DNA of 64,000 bases from Heliopora coerulea (GCA_030142905.1 JASJOG010000114.1:586001-650000), one strand, 5' to 3'; positions 48,308-60,854 are shown, counted from the stretch's first letter. Notes: generated by a model not told the origin, from the letters alone. Translations and numbers: made by a program.

Positions 48308-51045
48308 ATGAGCAATTCTCATTCCAATGGTTCATCAAAGTCCATTCAACCTATGCATTTTACAGAAGCTGAAGTTCAACGAATGGTGAGTATATTTCAT
48401 GATTATTATATGTTTGATAATTGTGAAATTTTGACATTTGTTGGAGAACAATATAATGAAATTTTGGGTTTGAATAGTCGCGTTTATTTGTTAAACGTTG
48501 ACATTGATCGTTCTAGAACTTCAATGATAAGATTCATAGGTGTTTTAAATTTGGTTTTTAATAGAATAATTGAAGAAATTGACAATGTTGTTCCAAGTAA
48601 TTCTTGGGTTAGAGTATTTTTTGAGCGATTTCCCAGTAGAGAATTTAGTTCTTCAACTGTATTAGTGGATGATATTAATGCTGAAATGTTTTTGGATACG
48701 TTATCCAGAAATATGCAAAGTAATGATTCTATTGAATTAAATGGCGGGTGGGAAACTAATGTGGTTATAAGTTATCTACCTTGTACAAGGCAATGTGATG
48801 TTTCTGTTTTGAATCAAAATAGAAATTGTGTGAGGCATGTTACTTTAAATAAAAGTGTTTCTGGAACTGGAAAGCATTTACTTGTTAAATATGATCATCA
48901 AATGTGATATGGTGTTTATATGGTTGAACCTGATTGTCAACCATATACTGATTGTTGTTTTTTCTTAAGCATTTTAATATTTAAAAGGTATTTTGAAAAT
49001 GATCAGTTATATAGACGTTTGGAATGTGCTGCTAAAATTTCTGAAGTTATAAATCTTAAGGAAATTTCTGATTTGTATTCAAAATTGGGATTTGAAAAAT
49101 TTCAGAATATTTCTAATGATGATTTTTAGTATATTTATGAAAATTGGTTGGCAAATTTAGGGTATGACTTGGTTGTTTTTTATTCAGAAGAGTATGATGA
49201 TGTTATTATTTATGATTCTCAAGGTGATGGAACTAATTTAATTAAGTTGAATGATAAAGTAATTTTTTTATGGATGCATGATGGCCATTATGATTGTATT
49301 TTGGACATTTCTAAATTTTTATATTTTTGTTCAGTTCATGAAAAAATTTGATTCTAAGTTTACTCATATTTGTTTATTACCAAATATGTGTATTAAATGT
49401 TATTCTTTTAATGAAGTTGAAAAAAAATTTAAATAACTTTTCAAAATGCCCTTGTTGTGATGTTATATTTTATAGTGAATTATGTTTGAGACATTGTTTT
49501 AATAAATTAAATTTCTATGATGCAAAAGGGAAGGTTTCCAAAACTCCTTGTCAATTATTTAAGTATTGTTCTGAATGTTGTTCAATTGCTAAGTGACATG
49601 GATATTATGGTAGGAAATGGAGAAATCACAATTGTTCTCGAATATATTGTTCTTATTGTGGTAAATTGGAGAAAAAGCTTCATTATTGTTACACAAAATG
49701 TGTTGACATTGTGCAAACTGAATCTGTTCGTGATAAATTGTTTTTCTTTGATATTGAAACACAAAGTGAGGGTGATGGTTTATGTTTTGATGAGTATCAT
49801 TGTGTTGTTAATGTTGTTTGTAAGAAGTGTAAAGATGTACCTTCTGATTCTGATGGTTCTGATGTTTGAGCTTGTTGTGATTCTAGAGTGGAAATATTTT
49901 CTGGAGATGAATATGCATTAATCAATTTTGCAAATATATGATTGAAATGGATAAGAAATGTAAGACTATTTGGGTTGCTCATAACGGTCCACATTTTGAC
50001 ACATTATTTATAATGAGATGGATGTTGAGGAAATTTAACATTACTCCATGAGTTGTAATGAATGGTAACAAAATATTATGTATGAAAATGTTAAATATTA
50101 CTGTTTTGAACAGTTATTTGTTTTTTGGTAATTCTTTTAAGAAATTAACAAAAATATTGAATATTGATTTGGAATGTGAGAAAGGATTTCATCCGTATTT
50201 CTTTTCTGATTTAAATTATGTCGGTCCTATTGTCAATAAGAAATATTTTGACATTTCATGCATGGATGATGATGAAAGAGTAAAATTTGAAGAATGGTAT
50301 GAATCTAAAATGGGTAAGGAATATAATTTTGAAGAGGAAATTAAATCATATTGTTGTAATGATGTCAAAATTCTTAGACTTTGTTGTATTGAGTTTTACA
50401 ACCAGTGTAAAACAACGTGTGGTGTTGAACCATTCTTTGATGCTTCTTTGATTATGATAGCCAGTATGGCTATGAGAATTTTTCGATCTCTATTTATGAA
50501 ACAAAATACTATTGGAGTTATACCCAAAAGTGGCTATAGGAATGATGTAAATCAAAGTGTTGTTGGTTTCATGTGGCTGGAAGAGTTGAACAAAAAGATT
50601 GAAAATTTTAGATGGAAATTAAGTGCTGATAGCAAAATTTGAATAGGGAAACATGTGGATGGTTATGATGTGGAAAACAGAGTTATTTATCAATTTCATG
50701 GCTGTTTATATCATGGATGTACAAAATGTTATTCTTCTGATGATTATAATAATGTTTTGAATATGTCGTTTGGATGTTTGAGAGCACAAACGAATTGTTA
50801 CACATTATTTAATAAAGCGCATTTTTGAGGTTGTTGAAATGTGGGAATGCGATTATAAAACAAAGAATAACATTAAATCTATGATATCATCTGCATCATT
50901 GAAATTTGATAAGTATTTACCTTTATGCTTGCATCAAGCTTTGTATGGTGGAGGACATCTCCAATATGGCTTAAGAAAACATGTATTGATCATGCAAAGA
51001 TTCGTTATGTTGATTTTACCTAAATTTCATTGGTTTTGATCTTAG
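48308..51045 (+). pseudogene. Protein-primed DNA polymerase B of element D, truncated at palm motif A
   Basis: The N-terminal part (48308-49350) has a HDGHYDCILDISKFLYFC segment usual before the exonuclease in Polinton/bidnavirus-type polymerases. A cysteine/histidine-rich zinc region follows (about 49440-49690). Exo I is FFDIET (about 49745), Exo II HNGPHFDTLF (about 49980), Exo III YCCNDVKIL (about 50350). A FHGCLYHGCTKCY segment (about 50690) precedes the palm. The recognisable sequence ends at a degenerate motif A (YVDFT, about 51020); motifs B and C are absent. There are stops near 48906, 49128, 49350, 49595, 49868, 50050, 50640 and 50828. It is only distantly similar to the element B polymerase. 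Confidence 0.7.
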
Positions 51046-51374
51046 AGGAGTTGTTCTACGTTTTTGAAAGTATCATAAGATTCAATAACAAAGCATTGTC
51101 TGGTTGTTTTTGATATTTCTATCACGATTTTGTCATATTCATTTCATCATATCAGCTTTTTAATACATTGACAGAGTTTAGAAATATCGGATTTTGATAT
51201 TTCCAAAAACATATCTCTCATAAATCGATATCCTTCAGAATCAGGATATGCTTTGTAGAGATTAAAATTTTTACTAGTTTTATCGTAGCAGATTTGAATT
51301 TGACTGTAATCCTCATAATTCTGCTACATATGCGCACATATAGCATTAAGTTTTTGATAAACGGATGCCATTCT
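51043..51374 (-). pseudogene. Unknown small gene abutting the truncated polymerase
   Basis: The minus-strand frame from an ATG at 51374 is coding-like (a segment YKAYPDSEGYRFMRDMFLEI near 51215-51275) with two or three stops. It lies directly against the broken end of the polymerase, so a deletion or inversion probably joined them. No family recognised. Confidence 0.4.
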
Positions 51375-51398
51375 AAAAAAAAATTAAATCCAATTTAT

Positions 51399-52444
51399 TT
51401 AATAAAATATATCTCTTTTGGATGAATTTAAACTAATAGATGCAATATTTAAATCATCAATTCCTATATCTTCCATTTCATTTTCCTCTATTTCTTCATC
51501 AAAATAACCTTCATGTCCACATCTGGTCATTTTAAAACTAACATTATTTGTAATTATTAATTTCTTTTCAATCAAATTATTTTCATTAATCTTTGATTTA
51601 ATATGAAAATGATAATGATTACTATTTATGGTATACTTCATATACCCTACATTTTTAAATCAAATATATTTCATATGATCCACTTGTTTCATTTCACGCA
51701 TTATTCCAACATAATACCAACATCTTCAATATTTCCAGTATAATCCAACTTAATTTATGTTTTACTATAATTAAACAGATAATTCATAAAAGAATCGAAA
51801 TATTGGTAACATTTATTGCATGAAAATATTTCCAATATACTTCTTACTCATTGCTCTCAAAACGTCAAACCATTCCAAATTTAATTCTTTAACCTTTTCA
51901 AACATGGGATAGAATAAGGAGTAACAGCAGATATACCCATCCACTCAGAATGATCACTTAGTGTAATCATATTTCTAATAGACAAATTATTGAAACAATT
52001 TATATAACCTAAATTAAATGATGATTTGTGAATATTTTCATTAACAACTATCGAAGACCTAACATACTTTCTATTGTAGCATTCTTGAGGACGATTTATT
52101 ATATTCAAACAACAAAAATTGTAAATACAAAAACCTACACTCATTTTGTAATATATATAATGAGCCAACATATTAGGAACATTATACCAACAGCTGAAAA
52201 CTTTAACTGAGCATTTATATTAATTTCTTTTAACAATTAAACCCTCATATCTTTCATCAAAAGAACTGGTGACATTTGAAACTTTACTCAGTTCACCAAT
52301 ATACAACTTTCTACATTTTTCTAGAAAACTTGTAGGTTTCAATTTATATAAAGCAGAACATATGTAATACAACATACATAAATTTATATTATAAGGATAA
52401 TTTTCCAACAAAATAGAAAAAAACCAATTTAACTTTAAATTCAT
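51399..52444 (-). pseudogene. Unknown minus-strand gene in pieces
   Basis: Three open pieces in the same direction (52220-52444, 51881-52171, 51399-51641) with coding-like sequence between them (a KELNLEWFDVLRAMSK segment near 51830-51890). A total of roughly 330 codons is implied. The C-terminal piece is acidic (DEEIEENEMEDIG). It could be a structural protein of element D by size and position, but I see no motif to support that. 52445-52825 has no gene. Confidence 0.4.
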
Positions 52445-53073
52445 CCATACCTTTGTTTTCCAAATCTCTTTGAACCCCTACAAGCTTCACATAACATTTC
52501 TTAATTATATACTAAACTTATTGTAAGTACACTTCCTCAAATTTCATGCTTTTTAAGTATTCCACTTAAATCATTTACTAATAACCTCTCAAAATTCATG
52601 AATGTTAAGTATCTTATCATTTATATATTCATAAATTTAAATAAGCATACAGTTCACTTCACAAACGTCAAAATCTTGAACTTATCACGTCTTTGATGTT
52701 TTCGCATAGTAAGTTTATTTTTCTTCTTAGTATATTTAATTTTTTTTTCTCTTGTCTTACAATGACACGTAACTCCTCTCTCTTCGCAATTCTTTTTTCA
52801 ATTTTTCACGTGTTTCACTCAATTCATGATATTTATTACTAACATAACAAAATTCTTGAAGTTCGCATTGAATTTTAAAATTCACATCTTCCTGAGAACT
52901 TGTACAAAATTTGCCAATAAATTCTTTGTTTCCATTAGTATTTTGATAATTTTACTTTTTTCTCTCAGTTTTGTTTATTCTGCTTCTTGTTCTTCTGTTA
53001 TCTTGGATAATTCTTTATATTCTATTAATATAACATCAATATTTTTTTTCCCATTTTTTAGAATAAAATCTAA

Positions 53074-53275
53074 AATGGCTCAAAAACAAAATGATGCAAA
53101 ATTATTATTTGAATACAAACCAAATCCAACTCAAGAAGACATCAAAGACTTAGTGAATTGGTTATATGATTCAGTTCAAAATATACACAATGAACTACTA
53201 AACAATTTTCACGAACTGATTGAAACTGAAGATAAATATCTCTCTATAAGCAAAGGTAATTTATTCATATTTTAA
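53074..53275 (+). CDS. Small helical protein, possible first exon
   Basis: Of the longer open frame at 52826-53275, the part from ATG 53074 (MAQKQNDAKLLFEYKPNPTQ) looks like protein: a short acidic amphipathic helix with DIKDLVNWLYDSVQNIHNEL. A GGTAAT donor-like site occurs near 53258 and a TTTCCAG acceptor near 53925, so a second exon is possible. An antisense gene would lie in that intron. No family recognised. Confidence 0.4.
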
Positions 53276-53286
53276 TTCCATATATA

Positions 53287-53880
53287 CTACAAGCCTTCCA
53301 TGAACACACACAAAATCTCCAATTCAATATAAGGTTTCTTCAATTCAACCATAAGGGCGTTATGATTCCCCATATATCCTTGAGAACAAAATCCGGTATT
53401 CACATTAATATTCAACAATATTAACACATCATCTTTGTACTTCAATCGATAATTAACACTCAGAAGATTCATAATTAATTCTATACAATTCCAGCTTGAC
53501 CACTCCGAAAAGTTTTGTCCTGTTGGGTTCTTCTAGTTTCAATCTTCCCCCAATGTTAGATCTCACCACTATTTTCAAATCTTTAGTAACACATCACTTT
53601 TCAACGTCATAAACACTCTTAAACAAAGTGAGAAGTTGTGTTTTCCTATCGATATACGAATACAATGAAATGATATCTCCATCTTGCAGCATATCTGGTT
53701 AATGTAGGGGTAGTTATAGCACTCACACCTTACAGTTGTAGCCAAATCAGCATACTGTCTATGCACTACCGATGTATAAGGAGTATAATATTTATTGACA
53801 ATATACAATGGACTCACATCCAAATTAATATCTTTATGCCAAAATTTCACAGTTTTACTAATTATTCCATCAGCCATAAT
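53287..53880 (-). pseudogene. Unknown beta-rich protein, broken
   Basis: Begins at an ATG near 53877 (MADGIISKTVKFWHKDINLD) and continues with stops and shifts near 53700, 53590 and 53490 to about 53287. Alternating hydrophobic residues suggest beta strands, as in jelly-roll proteins. It might be a minor structural protein of element D, but that is a guess from appearance. 53881-54588 has no further gene. Confidence 0.35.
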
Positions 53881-55012
53881 CTTTACAACCAAAATAACAA
53901 TTTTTATCAATCTTTCTTTCCAGAAAAAAACAAATACTGATCAAAAACAAGAAGAAAAAGAATAATTTGTTCAAACAGGCCAAACACTCGGTGACGGTTT
54001 TGATAAAATATGTTACACAGCAAATTTGTTAATAAAAGTTATGTAAGTTAATATATTACAAACTTATTTTATTAAAATATTTTCATTTCAATCTTATTTC
54101 TTTTCCACTCGACCAATTTGCATTCCCTTTTTCCATCTATAAACTCGATTTCCCAGATAATTCCATCTTCTCTTACTCAAATGTCTCAGTCAGTGAGAAT
54201 CACCAATAACATTTCTCATATTTACGTATGCTTTAGCAATCATCTACAATAAAATTTATTATTTTTTTTTTCTTACTGAGAGCAAGTCAGAATCGTTGAA
54301 TGGACCAGTGCTGCTGCTTGAAGATTTAGTGAGTTATGCAATTGCAAGATGATACGACCACACTCACATCAGGAGACATTTCAAGAAAGGTCAGAGTTGG
54401 GTCATAATCTCTCTATCTGTCAGCATCCCATGGATGTAGATTTTGAAAGAAAATATCCAGCTTTGGATAACACTTGACAAGACAATGGGACAAATTTAAA
54501 TATTGTTTTTTGATGTAAAGAGTTTAGAGCTATAAAATTTTTCTTCAAATACTAAACATTCTCTTTGGTTATTTGAACACGTTTTGAGATGTCCACACAC
54601 ATTGCAAAACATGTTAGAATACTAAACCTATGTTTGATTTTTTGTATGGCTTGTATTGTCTTGACATGTCTACCCCACTTGCCAAGACTACACAATTTTT
54701 TTGAACTCTGCATTGTTCTGAAATGTCATCACACACACCAGGACTATGCAAGTTCATTCTTCTTCAAATTCTTCAGACCTTGTTTCCTTCATTTTTATCG
54801 CTTGTATAATTTCCGTCAGTTCTTCATTTTCTGTAAATAAGTTCATCTCTCATATGCCACTGCAACTTCCTCACAGTGCCTTCTGAATTTTCTGCTTCGT
54901 CCATCATAGTTTGGTTGTTAAGTATATGTATCAGTCAGCCTGTTGTGGAGACATTTAGCATTTTATATTTTCCAGGATCAGAAAATGCCACTTCTTGTAA
55001 GCAGCAGGGGAG

Positions 55013-55429
55013 TTATAGTTTTCCAAATTTGTTGTGAATTTTCTCCAAGAATATCCAACCTGGAGAAGAAAATATGCAGCACGAACCAAAGCAGGAAATG
55101 TGTGTAATGATACTATCCCCGTGGAAGTGCCATTTTCCGACAATGTTTTTTGGGATGGACTTCCAACAATTTGAACACAAGGAAGATATCACACGCACGC
55201 AGTCTACATTCCCAAAGTCTTCATGCTTATGTGTCAAAAGTTCAAAATAAGATGGGTATTTTCTTCTCCCTCTTATCTTGACTTTCACTTGGCAGTATGC
55301 AGGCAAAGATACAAAGTTTTGAGTCCAGAAACAGGATCTCAATATTTCCATTACCTGGTTTGGTACCTTGAATATTGCAGCAAGTCCAGAGTCAATCTCT
55401 TGGTGATCTACATTATTCAAAGAAACCAA
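55013..55429 (-). CDS. Unknown protein, 138 aa
   Basis: An open frame with regularly spaced cysteines (CVRVISSLCSNCW) and a VGKWHFHG segment. No family recognised. The frame is GC-richer than the surrounding element D DNA, so this segment may belong to another insertion. 54060-55012 and 55430-56168 contain only short frames and no identifiable gene. Confidence 0.3.
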   Translation of the reverse strand: MVSLNNVDHQEIDSGLAAIFKVPNQVMEILRSCFWTQNFVSLPAYCQVKVKIRGRRKYPSYFELLTHKHEDFGNVDCVRVISSLCSNCWKSIPKNIVGKWHFHGDSIITHISCFGSCCIFSSPGWIFLEKIHNKFGKL

Positions 55430-56168
55430 AACAAGGTCCGACAGAACATGTTCTTCCTCAACTCCACTTCATCCTTTACTCAGCAAAGCTGTACAAGAGA
55501 AAGATATAGATTAATATTTTCAAAGCTTCTTTATTCGCTTTGTTTGACACTTTGAATATGAAACAAATCCAGCATACCTCAATTGGTGCTTTGATATACA
55601 AATCCAAGTACCAAAACAAGGCCAAAGAGCCTGAACATGTTGATCCGTCTGTTTGTTTCCCTCTATGTCCACTCGGTGCATCCTGCATATGCTACAATTT
55701 ATCATTGAAACTTAAAACAGAAAATAAGAAACAGAAACAAGACAGAAAGAAATTTCTCTCCAAGCAGGTCCTCAGCAAAGTGGAATACTACTAAATACAG
55801 AATTGACGTTTGTTTGGTTGTATGTCACTACAAGAACTGAATTTCACCAATTTAGACATTTGCAAAATATCAAAAATTTTACAAACTTCTGAGCAAAGAG
55901 AATTTTTCTATTAAATTTTGCAGTTAGAATTACAAAGATCCGAATTATTCTATTAAATTCGGCAACTCTAACTGTAATTTCTCATGCTCTGACTTGGCAC
56001 AGACAAAGTCTTTATGCCCTTGATTGGTCTAAATGGTGTACTCCAAGACTTAGAGAGACTGGTCAAACAAACTAAGCAAGTTATCCTCTTTCAAATTTGA
56101 CTGTTAAATTTGAAAAGTCATCTTCACAAATTTTTTGAGGGCTAACTTTTTTCTCCTATCCAAGCAGC

Positions 56169-56800
56169 ATGGCTAGGATTTGTTTTCCTTCTCTATCAGT
56201 AAAAAAAGGTCAACATCAAGTTCTTTTCTTCCCCAGGCTCCTAAAAATCAGGGGCAAGGAAGAACGAGTTAAACTTCCACATTTTTCTGCTTCTTTTCCA
56301 ATCAAACTCTGGCCAGTCAAGTGCCAGTGCATGACAGAAAAACAAGCTGGTAGATTGAATATTAGAAAAAGAACACAAGATGGCTCTGATGAAGACAGGT
56401 TGTGATTTGTAAAAAATAAAGAATTCCTTCCATTCAGGAAAACAAAAAAAAAAAAAAACGAAATTTTTTAACCTTATAGAAATCCTACTTATCCTCTGGT
56501 ACAAGATATTTTTTTACTCTCCTTAACAGATTTAGTAAATGTTTGTAATTAATAAGTCCTTCAATCCAGCCAACATGCCAATGACTTGTTTTCCCTCTAC
56601 ATCACCAAAAAGTTCAACTTTGAGTTCTTTCCTCTTCCTTTTACTCAAAATCAAGTGGAAGGAAATGAGAACACCAAGTTGAGCTTCTTCAACAATCAAA
56701 CTAAAGCCAGTCAAGTGGCATTGCATGAGAGAAAACCAAGCTCATCATTTGAAAGTTGGAAAAAGAAGACAATTGCTGGCATTGGTGAATCTCTGTCGAA
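56169..56800 (+). repeat. Two diverged tandem copies of a coding-like unit
   Basis: Units at about 56169-56405 and 56578-56800 share sequence and reading pattern: both start M-x-x-x-CFPS and contain KLxPVKxxCMxExQA followed by a KRxQ segment. The spacing is about 410 bp. The first is an open 78-codon frame; the second is split by a frameshift. They may be duplicated exons of an unknown gene. Confidence 0.4.
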
Positions 56801-57044
56801 GACAATTCGTTGCAAGGCATTGAGAAACAATGTAAACTCCAAATAATTATCAGTGAACTCTGATACACCTTCTTGAACTCTTTAATCTCCAATTGATCCC
56901 AATGTAGTCATTCTCGCTCCGACTACTTCATTATATTTGTGTTACTTATATACTTTTCTTAATATTAAAACACTTATAACAACTTACCTTTCTTTGTTGA
57001 TTAATATTTGTTGAATTGGTTCTCACAAAGTTCGTTAATCACTT

Positions 57045-58017
57045 TAAAACATCCACTTAAAAATCACGCTTTTCTAAGTGTTTTGCTTCAAATTCAAATT
57101 TTTCAAGAGACTAGCTGTCAAAAGTTGACATGTCGCAGACCATCTGAAGAACTTGCATCGCATTAGCAGTCGCATCGCTTGCTCTCAAAAACTTCCAAAC
57201 CACAAAACAAACTCCACAGAAGTCTTCCCAACACTGAAAAGAACAACTTCACGAAAAATCATTCTAATCCGAAAAAAACAATTTGGGTTATGCAAATCAG
57301 CTCAAGTACCACTTGAGAACCTGTCAAAACACAATTGACATGTTCCAGATTATTCAAATTTTTCTTCTTTGACCGTTGGTATTTGCGCAAACAAGATCTT
57401 CGAACTTCAACTGCAAGAACTGGCTTTGCTTTGCTTAGTCTTAAAAACTTCCAAACAGCAAAATAAACTTCACAGAAGTCTTCCTAACGGTGAAAAGAAC
57501 AAATGTGTGAAAAATCATCCCAAACCAACTTCGCCATCGACCGCAAGATCCGAAAAAAACACTTCTTCAAATTTGGACTACAATAACTCGCTTTGCTCGC
57601 TTTCAAAAACTTCCAAACCGCAAAACTAACTCCACAGAAGTCTTCCTAATGATGAAAAGAACAAGTGTGTGAAAAATCATCTCAAACCGACTTTGCTATC
57701 GACCACAAGATCCGAAAAACCAGTTGGAAAGCTTTGAGAAATTCACCAACGGTCACTTTTCCGTTTGTCCAACCTTCTCCATTATTATTTCACTTTGGTG
57801 AACTTTCACCATTACTTCACTTCTGAGTGAGCCTGCCATTGCATGGAATGGTCACCCACTCACCAGGCTTCTCATTAAAATTTGCTTATAAATAGTCAAT
57901 AGAAAAATTAGAGGTCACCCACCCTGTTGCTAATCCCAAATCCACCCTTCCCATTGGTCCATTCAAAAAATACGGCTCTCTGATTGGTAAATTTTTGCAT
58001 AGAGGCCTTTTCACCCT
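57045..58017 (-). repeat. Right inverted end of element D
   Basis: The inverse of the left end. Three tandem-unit markers (AACTCCACAGAAGTCTTCC or variants) lie near 57206, 57467 and 57628, and the outer 190 bp (57830-58017) closely mirror 33762-33950. It ends at CACCCT. From 56893 to 57045 there is no gene. Confidence 0.7.
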
Positions 58018-58027
58018 TACTACAGTA

Positions 58028-58539
58028 GCATACTTGAAACAAACAAAAACGAACCAGTTGATAATGGAAATAATATTTAATAACTAACGTTTTATTACAT
58101 AACCTGTGACATCATCAGAGTGAATGATAACTATATACATGTGTCGAGAACTTTTAAAGTTTAACAATTACAAAAACAGAGCAGGGTGGTGAGTGTTGCT
58201 AAGGAATGATGAGAGAGGTGTTAGTATGTAGAAAATGGTGAAATTAAAATAAGGAGAGAGGGAAGGATCGAATGTTCATTATTAATTTCCAAACTAAAAC
58301 CTTCCTTAAATAAGAACATTCAATCATTCCGTCTTTCCCTATTTTAATTTCACCATCTACTTACTAGCAACACTCACCACTCTGCTCTATTTTTGTAATG
58401 TTTAAGCTTTAAAAGTTCCAGACACATGTATATAGTTATCATTCACTCTGATGATGTTACAGGTTATATAACAAAACGTTAGTTATTAAATATTCTTTCC
58501 CTCATCAACTGGTTCGTTTTTGTTTGTTTCAACTATGCA
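58028..58539. repeat. 512-bp foldback element
   Basis: Arms of about 250 bp, 58028-58290 and about 58295-58539, are inverse copies (outer GCATA-TTGAAACAAACAAAAAC). Each arm contains a CTCTGATGATGT stretch followed by an AAAACGTTAG motif, in inverse orientations. The arrangement resembles the nearby head-to-head Penelope pair but no coding part is present. It lies immediately right of element D. Confidence 0.55.
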
Positions 58540-58595
58540 ACCAAGAATAATATGCTTGGCAGTAATATTCTTGACAAGGCTATGATTCCTGCATG

Positions 58596-59226
58596 GTGTT
58601 TCAATTGCTTCAAATCTGGAGTATATTATTACTCTTCTAAGTAGGTCTGAAGTATTAATCACACAAACTAGTGAAACATCTGCATCTCGAATATGAAACT
58701 ATTATAAACGAAGAGATTTACAGTGATATTACAAATACTTTTTCAGTGGGAAGAAGCATTTCATATGAGCATATTACTATGTTTCAAAGATATCTTGGCC
58801 AAAAGCTTTGACAATCCAAAACATTAATGTGAATGTTCCTCAAAAGAGTATGAAAGCAATAGTTTTTTTATTTAGAGACAACAGCAGTGATTCTGAAAAC
58901 CAAATCAGATTTATAACAGGGACTTGACAAAAAAATACAATGTGGGAAGAGGCACATTGTTCTTTTCAGACAAGATGAAGGCTGATCAGAACCTTACTGT
59001 TCATGACTTTTTTAATAACAGCTTTTGTGCTGTAGTTGATCTACACTCTAATGAAGACAATCAGTCTGTTTAAGGTTGAGGAAAAAGGATTATGAGTACC
59101 CAAAGCAAGGTTCTTCTTGAGTTAACAAAGTCAGCTACTTCAAAGGATCACACCATTTACGTATTTGTTGTTTTGGATGGGTTAGTAAATTTCATTGATA
59201 ATGATTTGCAAAGTTTTCAATACTAA
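58596..59226 (+). pseudogene. Major capsid protein of copy E, second part
   Basis: Resumes with an LEYIITLL segment, then EYETI, VGRSISYEHITMF, NVPQKSMKAIVFLFRDN and a C-terminal FVVLDGLVNFIDNDLQSFQY, completing the gene begun at 33190. Several frameshifts. The first residues repeat a few codons (LEY) also present at the end of the first part, as expected around an insertion. Confidence 0.7.
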
Positions 59227-59254
59227 TTAATTAAATTATTTAGTATATTATTAT

Positions 59255-59829
59255 AGAACCTTTCAACATCATTATTGTTGGCATGACATCATGCAGAAAA
59301 ACAAGCTATCTTTTAAAGGTGTTAGAGAAAGATTATAAAAATTACTTTGATTATATAATCCTGATATGCCCTACATTTGGACGGAATAAAACATGCCAAG
59401 AATGGGAATATATTAGAGATAATGATTTAATAAGCCTTCAATGTGATCAAACTAAGGTTAACACTATATTAAAACATGTTTCTGAAATCTATAGAAGGAA
59501 CCAACTCTCTTGTAATTTTAAATGACTGTACAGCATCACAAGATGTTAAAAATCGGGTTTCTGAATTGACTAGATTGGTTTTAAGCACTAGGCATTTTAA
59601 TCTTTCTATGATTGTAATCACCGAACAGTTAACTTCTATTTGAAAACCTTATCGTAACAATATAAGTAAATTGGTAACTTTTTATAACCCAAACTGCAAT
59701 GATATGAAAAATATAATGGATGATTATCTATATGGATTGAGTAAGGAAGATTTAAAATATATAACAGAATCGATTAGAGATAAATTTAAAACATCCATAT
59801 AATCATGAGGTTGTAATTCCACAAAAATA
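59255..59829 (+). pseudogene. Packaging ATPase of copy E, broken, Walker A altered
   Basis: The same order as elsewhere: capsid, then ATPase. Walker A reads GMTSCRKT, with the glycine before the catalytic lysine replaced by arginine, which should abolish nucleotide binding. Then ICPTFGRNKTCQEW, a Walker-B-like VILNDC, and the C-terminal region, with a frameshift near 59490 and a stop at 59641. Confidence 0.7.
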
Positions 59830-59845
59830 AAATATATTATGTATA

Positions 59846-60416
59846 ATGGGTAAGAGCAAACTTAAAACAGTAGAAGAAAATATAAATATTGGTTCACAGG
59901 TTGAGGTACTTGAAAACGTAAATGAAGAAATCAAGAAAATTGAGATTGATCATGTTACTGATAATGATAAACAAGGGGAAGTGGGAGACATCAATCGAAT
60001 CAGATCAGAATTAATTAGATTGTCTGAAGATGGCGAAATTTATCAATCACCAAAATACATTAAAAAATCATCTTCTAAAGTGTTAAACAAACTTTATTGT
60101 TGATATGAACAGAAGACTGGAAAAAGCTAACAGATTCATAACTGATATGCTAATTTCAAAATTCAGTGGATTATTAGGAGGTCTCAATGCTATTGACTCT
60201 GTTGAAAATATGGAAAATGAACTAAAGTAGGATAAACTTCTTAGGAGAGATGTTCAAAGTCTTGTTTCATCAACAACTCCATTTCTTCCATATCTGGGCT
60301 TTCTAAGTGGTGGGATTACAGTAGGAAAACATATCTCTAACCATATGTGTAACAAAGTATCAAATCAAACAAACAACTCTGTGGGCAGTGAAAAAAAAAA
60401 AAAGAAAACGTCATAA
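59846..60416 (+). pseudogene. 139-aa-type protein of copy E
   Basis: An ATG at 59846 follows ATATTATGTATAATGG. Conserved motifs are RSELIRLSEDGEI, then (in shifted frames) FITDMLISKFSGLLGG and PFLPYLGFLSGGITVGKHIS. It differs from the others by a longer acidic/basic N-terminus, and ends in a poly-lysine run encoded by an A tract. One frameshift and one stop. Confidence 0.6.
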
Positions 60417-60854
60417 TTGCTTTGACTCTAACCATTTTATTAAAAGTATGAATATGATTTTCCTTTTATATGAGATCAGCTTATGTTATCATGAGTTGAT
60501 AGCATCATGGAAATTTTTAGAGTGCCATACAAATAATAATTTCACATCATGACAGACATGGCTCTCATTATTTAACTTGAAAATTATAATGTTTTAATGG
60601 GAAAGTCCTAATTTATTACATCTTCTTGCTGTCATATGGTTGCCGCATGATTTTCCATGCGTATGACTTTAATTTTTGACATCATGCCACAACTGTTGTG
60701 CTCGTTATGTTATCATGACGTGGTATTTATGGATATGACCAGATTTTGTTATAGATTTTTAACTTTTGTAATCCCCTTGGGGGAAATATGTGCTGCTGCC
60801 TATATGTGAATAAACCAACTTATGGAAAAACATGCTGGTACCCCCATTTGGCAT

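Larger units (their letters stand above)
33762..58017. mobile_element. Element D: 24.3-kb Polinton-related element with long repeat-bearing inverted ends
   Basis: Bounded by AGGGTGAAAAGGCCTCTATG and its inverse. Inverted ends match over about 1 kb once the nested transposon at 34125-37050 is discounted. Flanks show TTATTA versus TTACTA, a one-mismatch candidate 6-bp duplication. Subtracting the nested CXC transposon and LINE gives about 17.7 kb of own sequence. It carries a protein-primed DNA polymerase (truncated) plus TNF-receptor-like, SET-like, spliced and unknown genes. I found no recognisable capsid, ATPase or integrase gene, so its class (Polinton, bidnavirus-like or other) is open. 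Confidence 0.75.

Noticed and set aside
54589..54840. Open frame rich in His/Cys/Phe on the plus strand
   Set aside because: No motif, no start context and repeated short CHTxQ-like words suggest low-complexity non-coding sequence.
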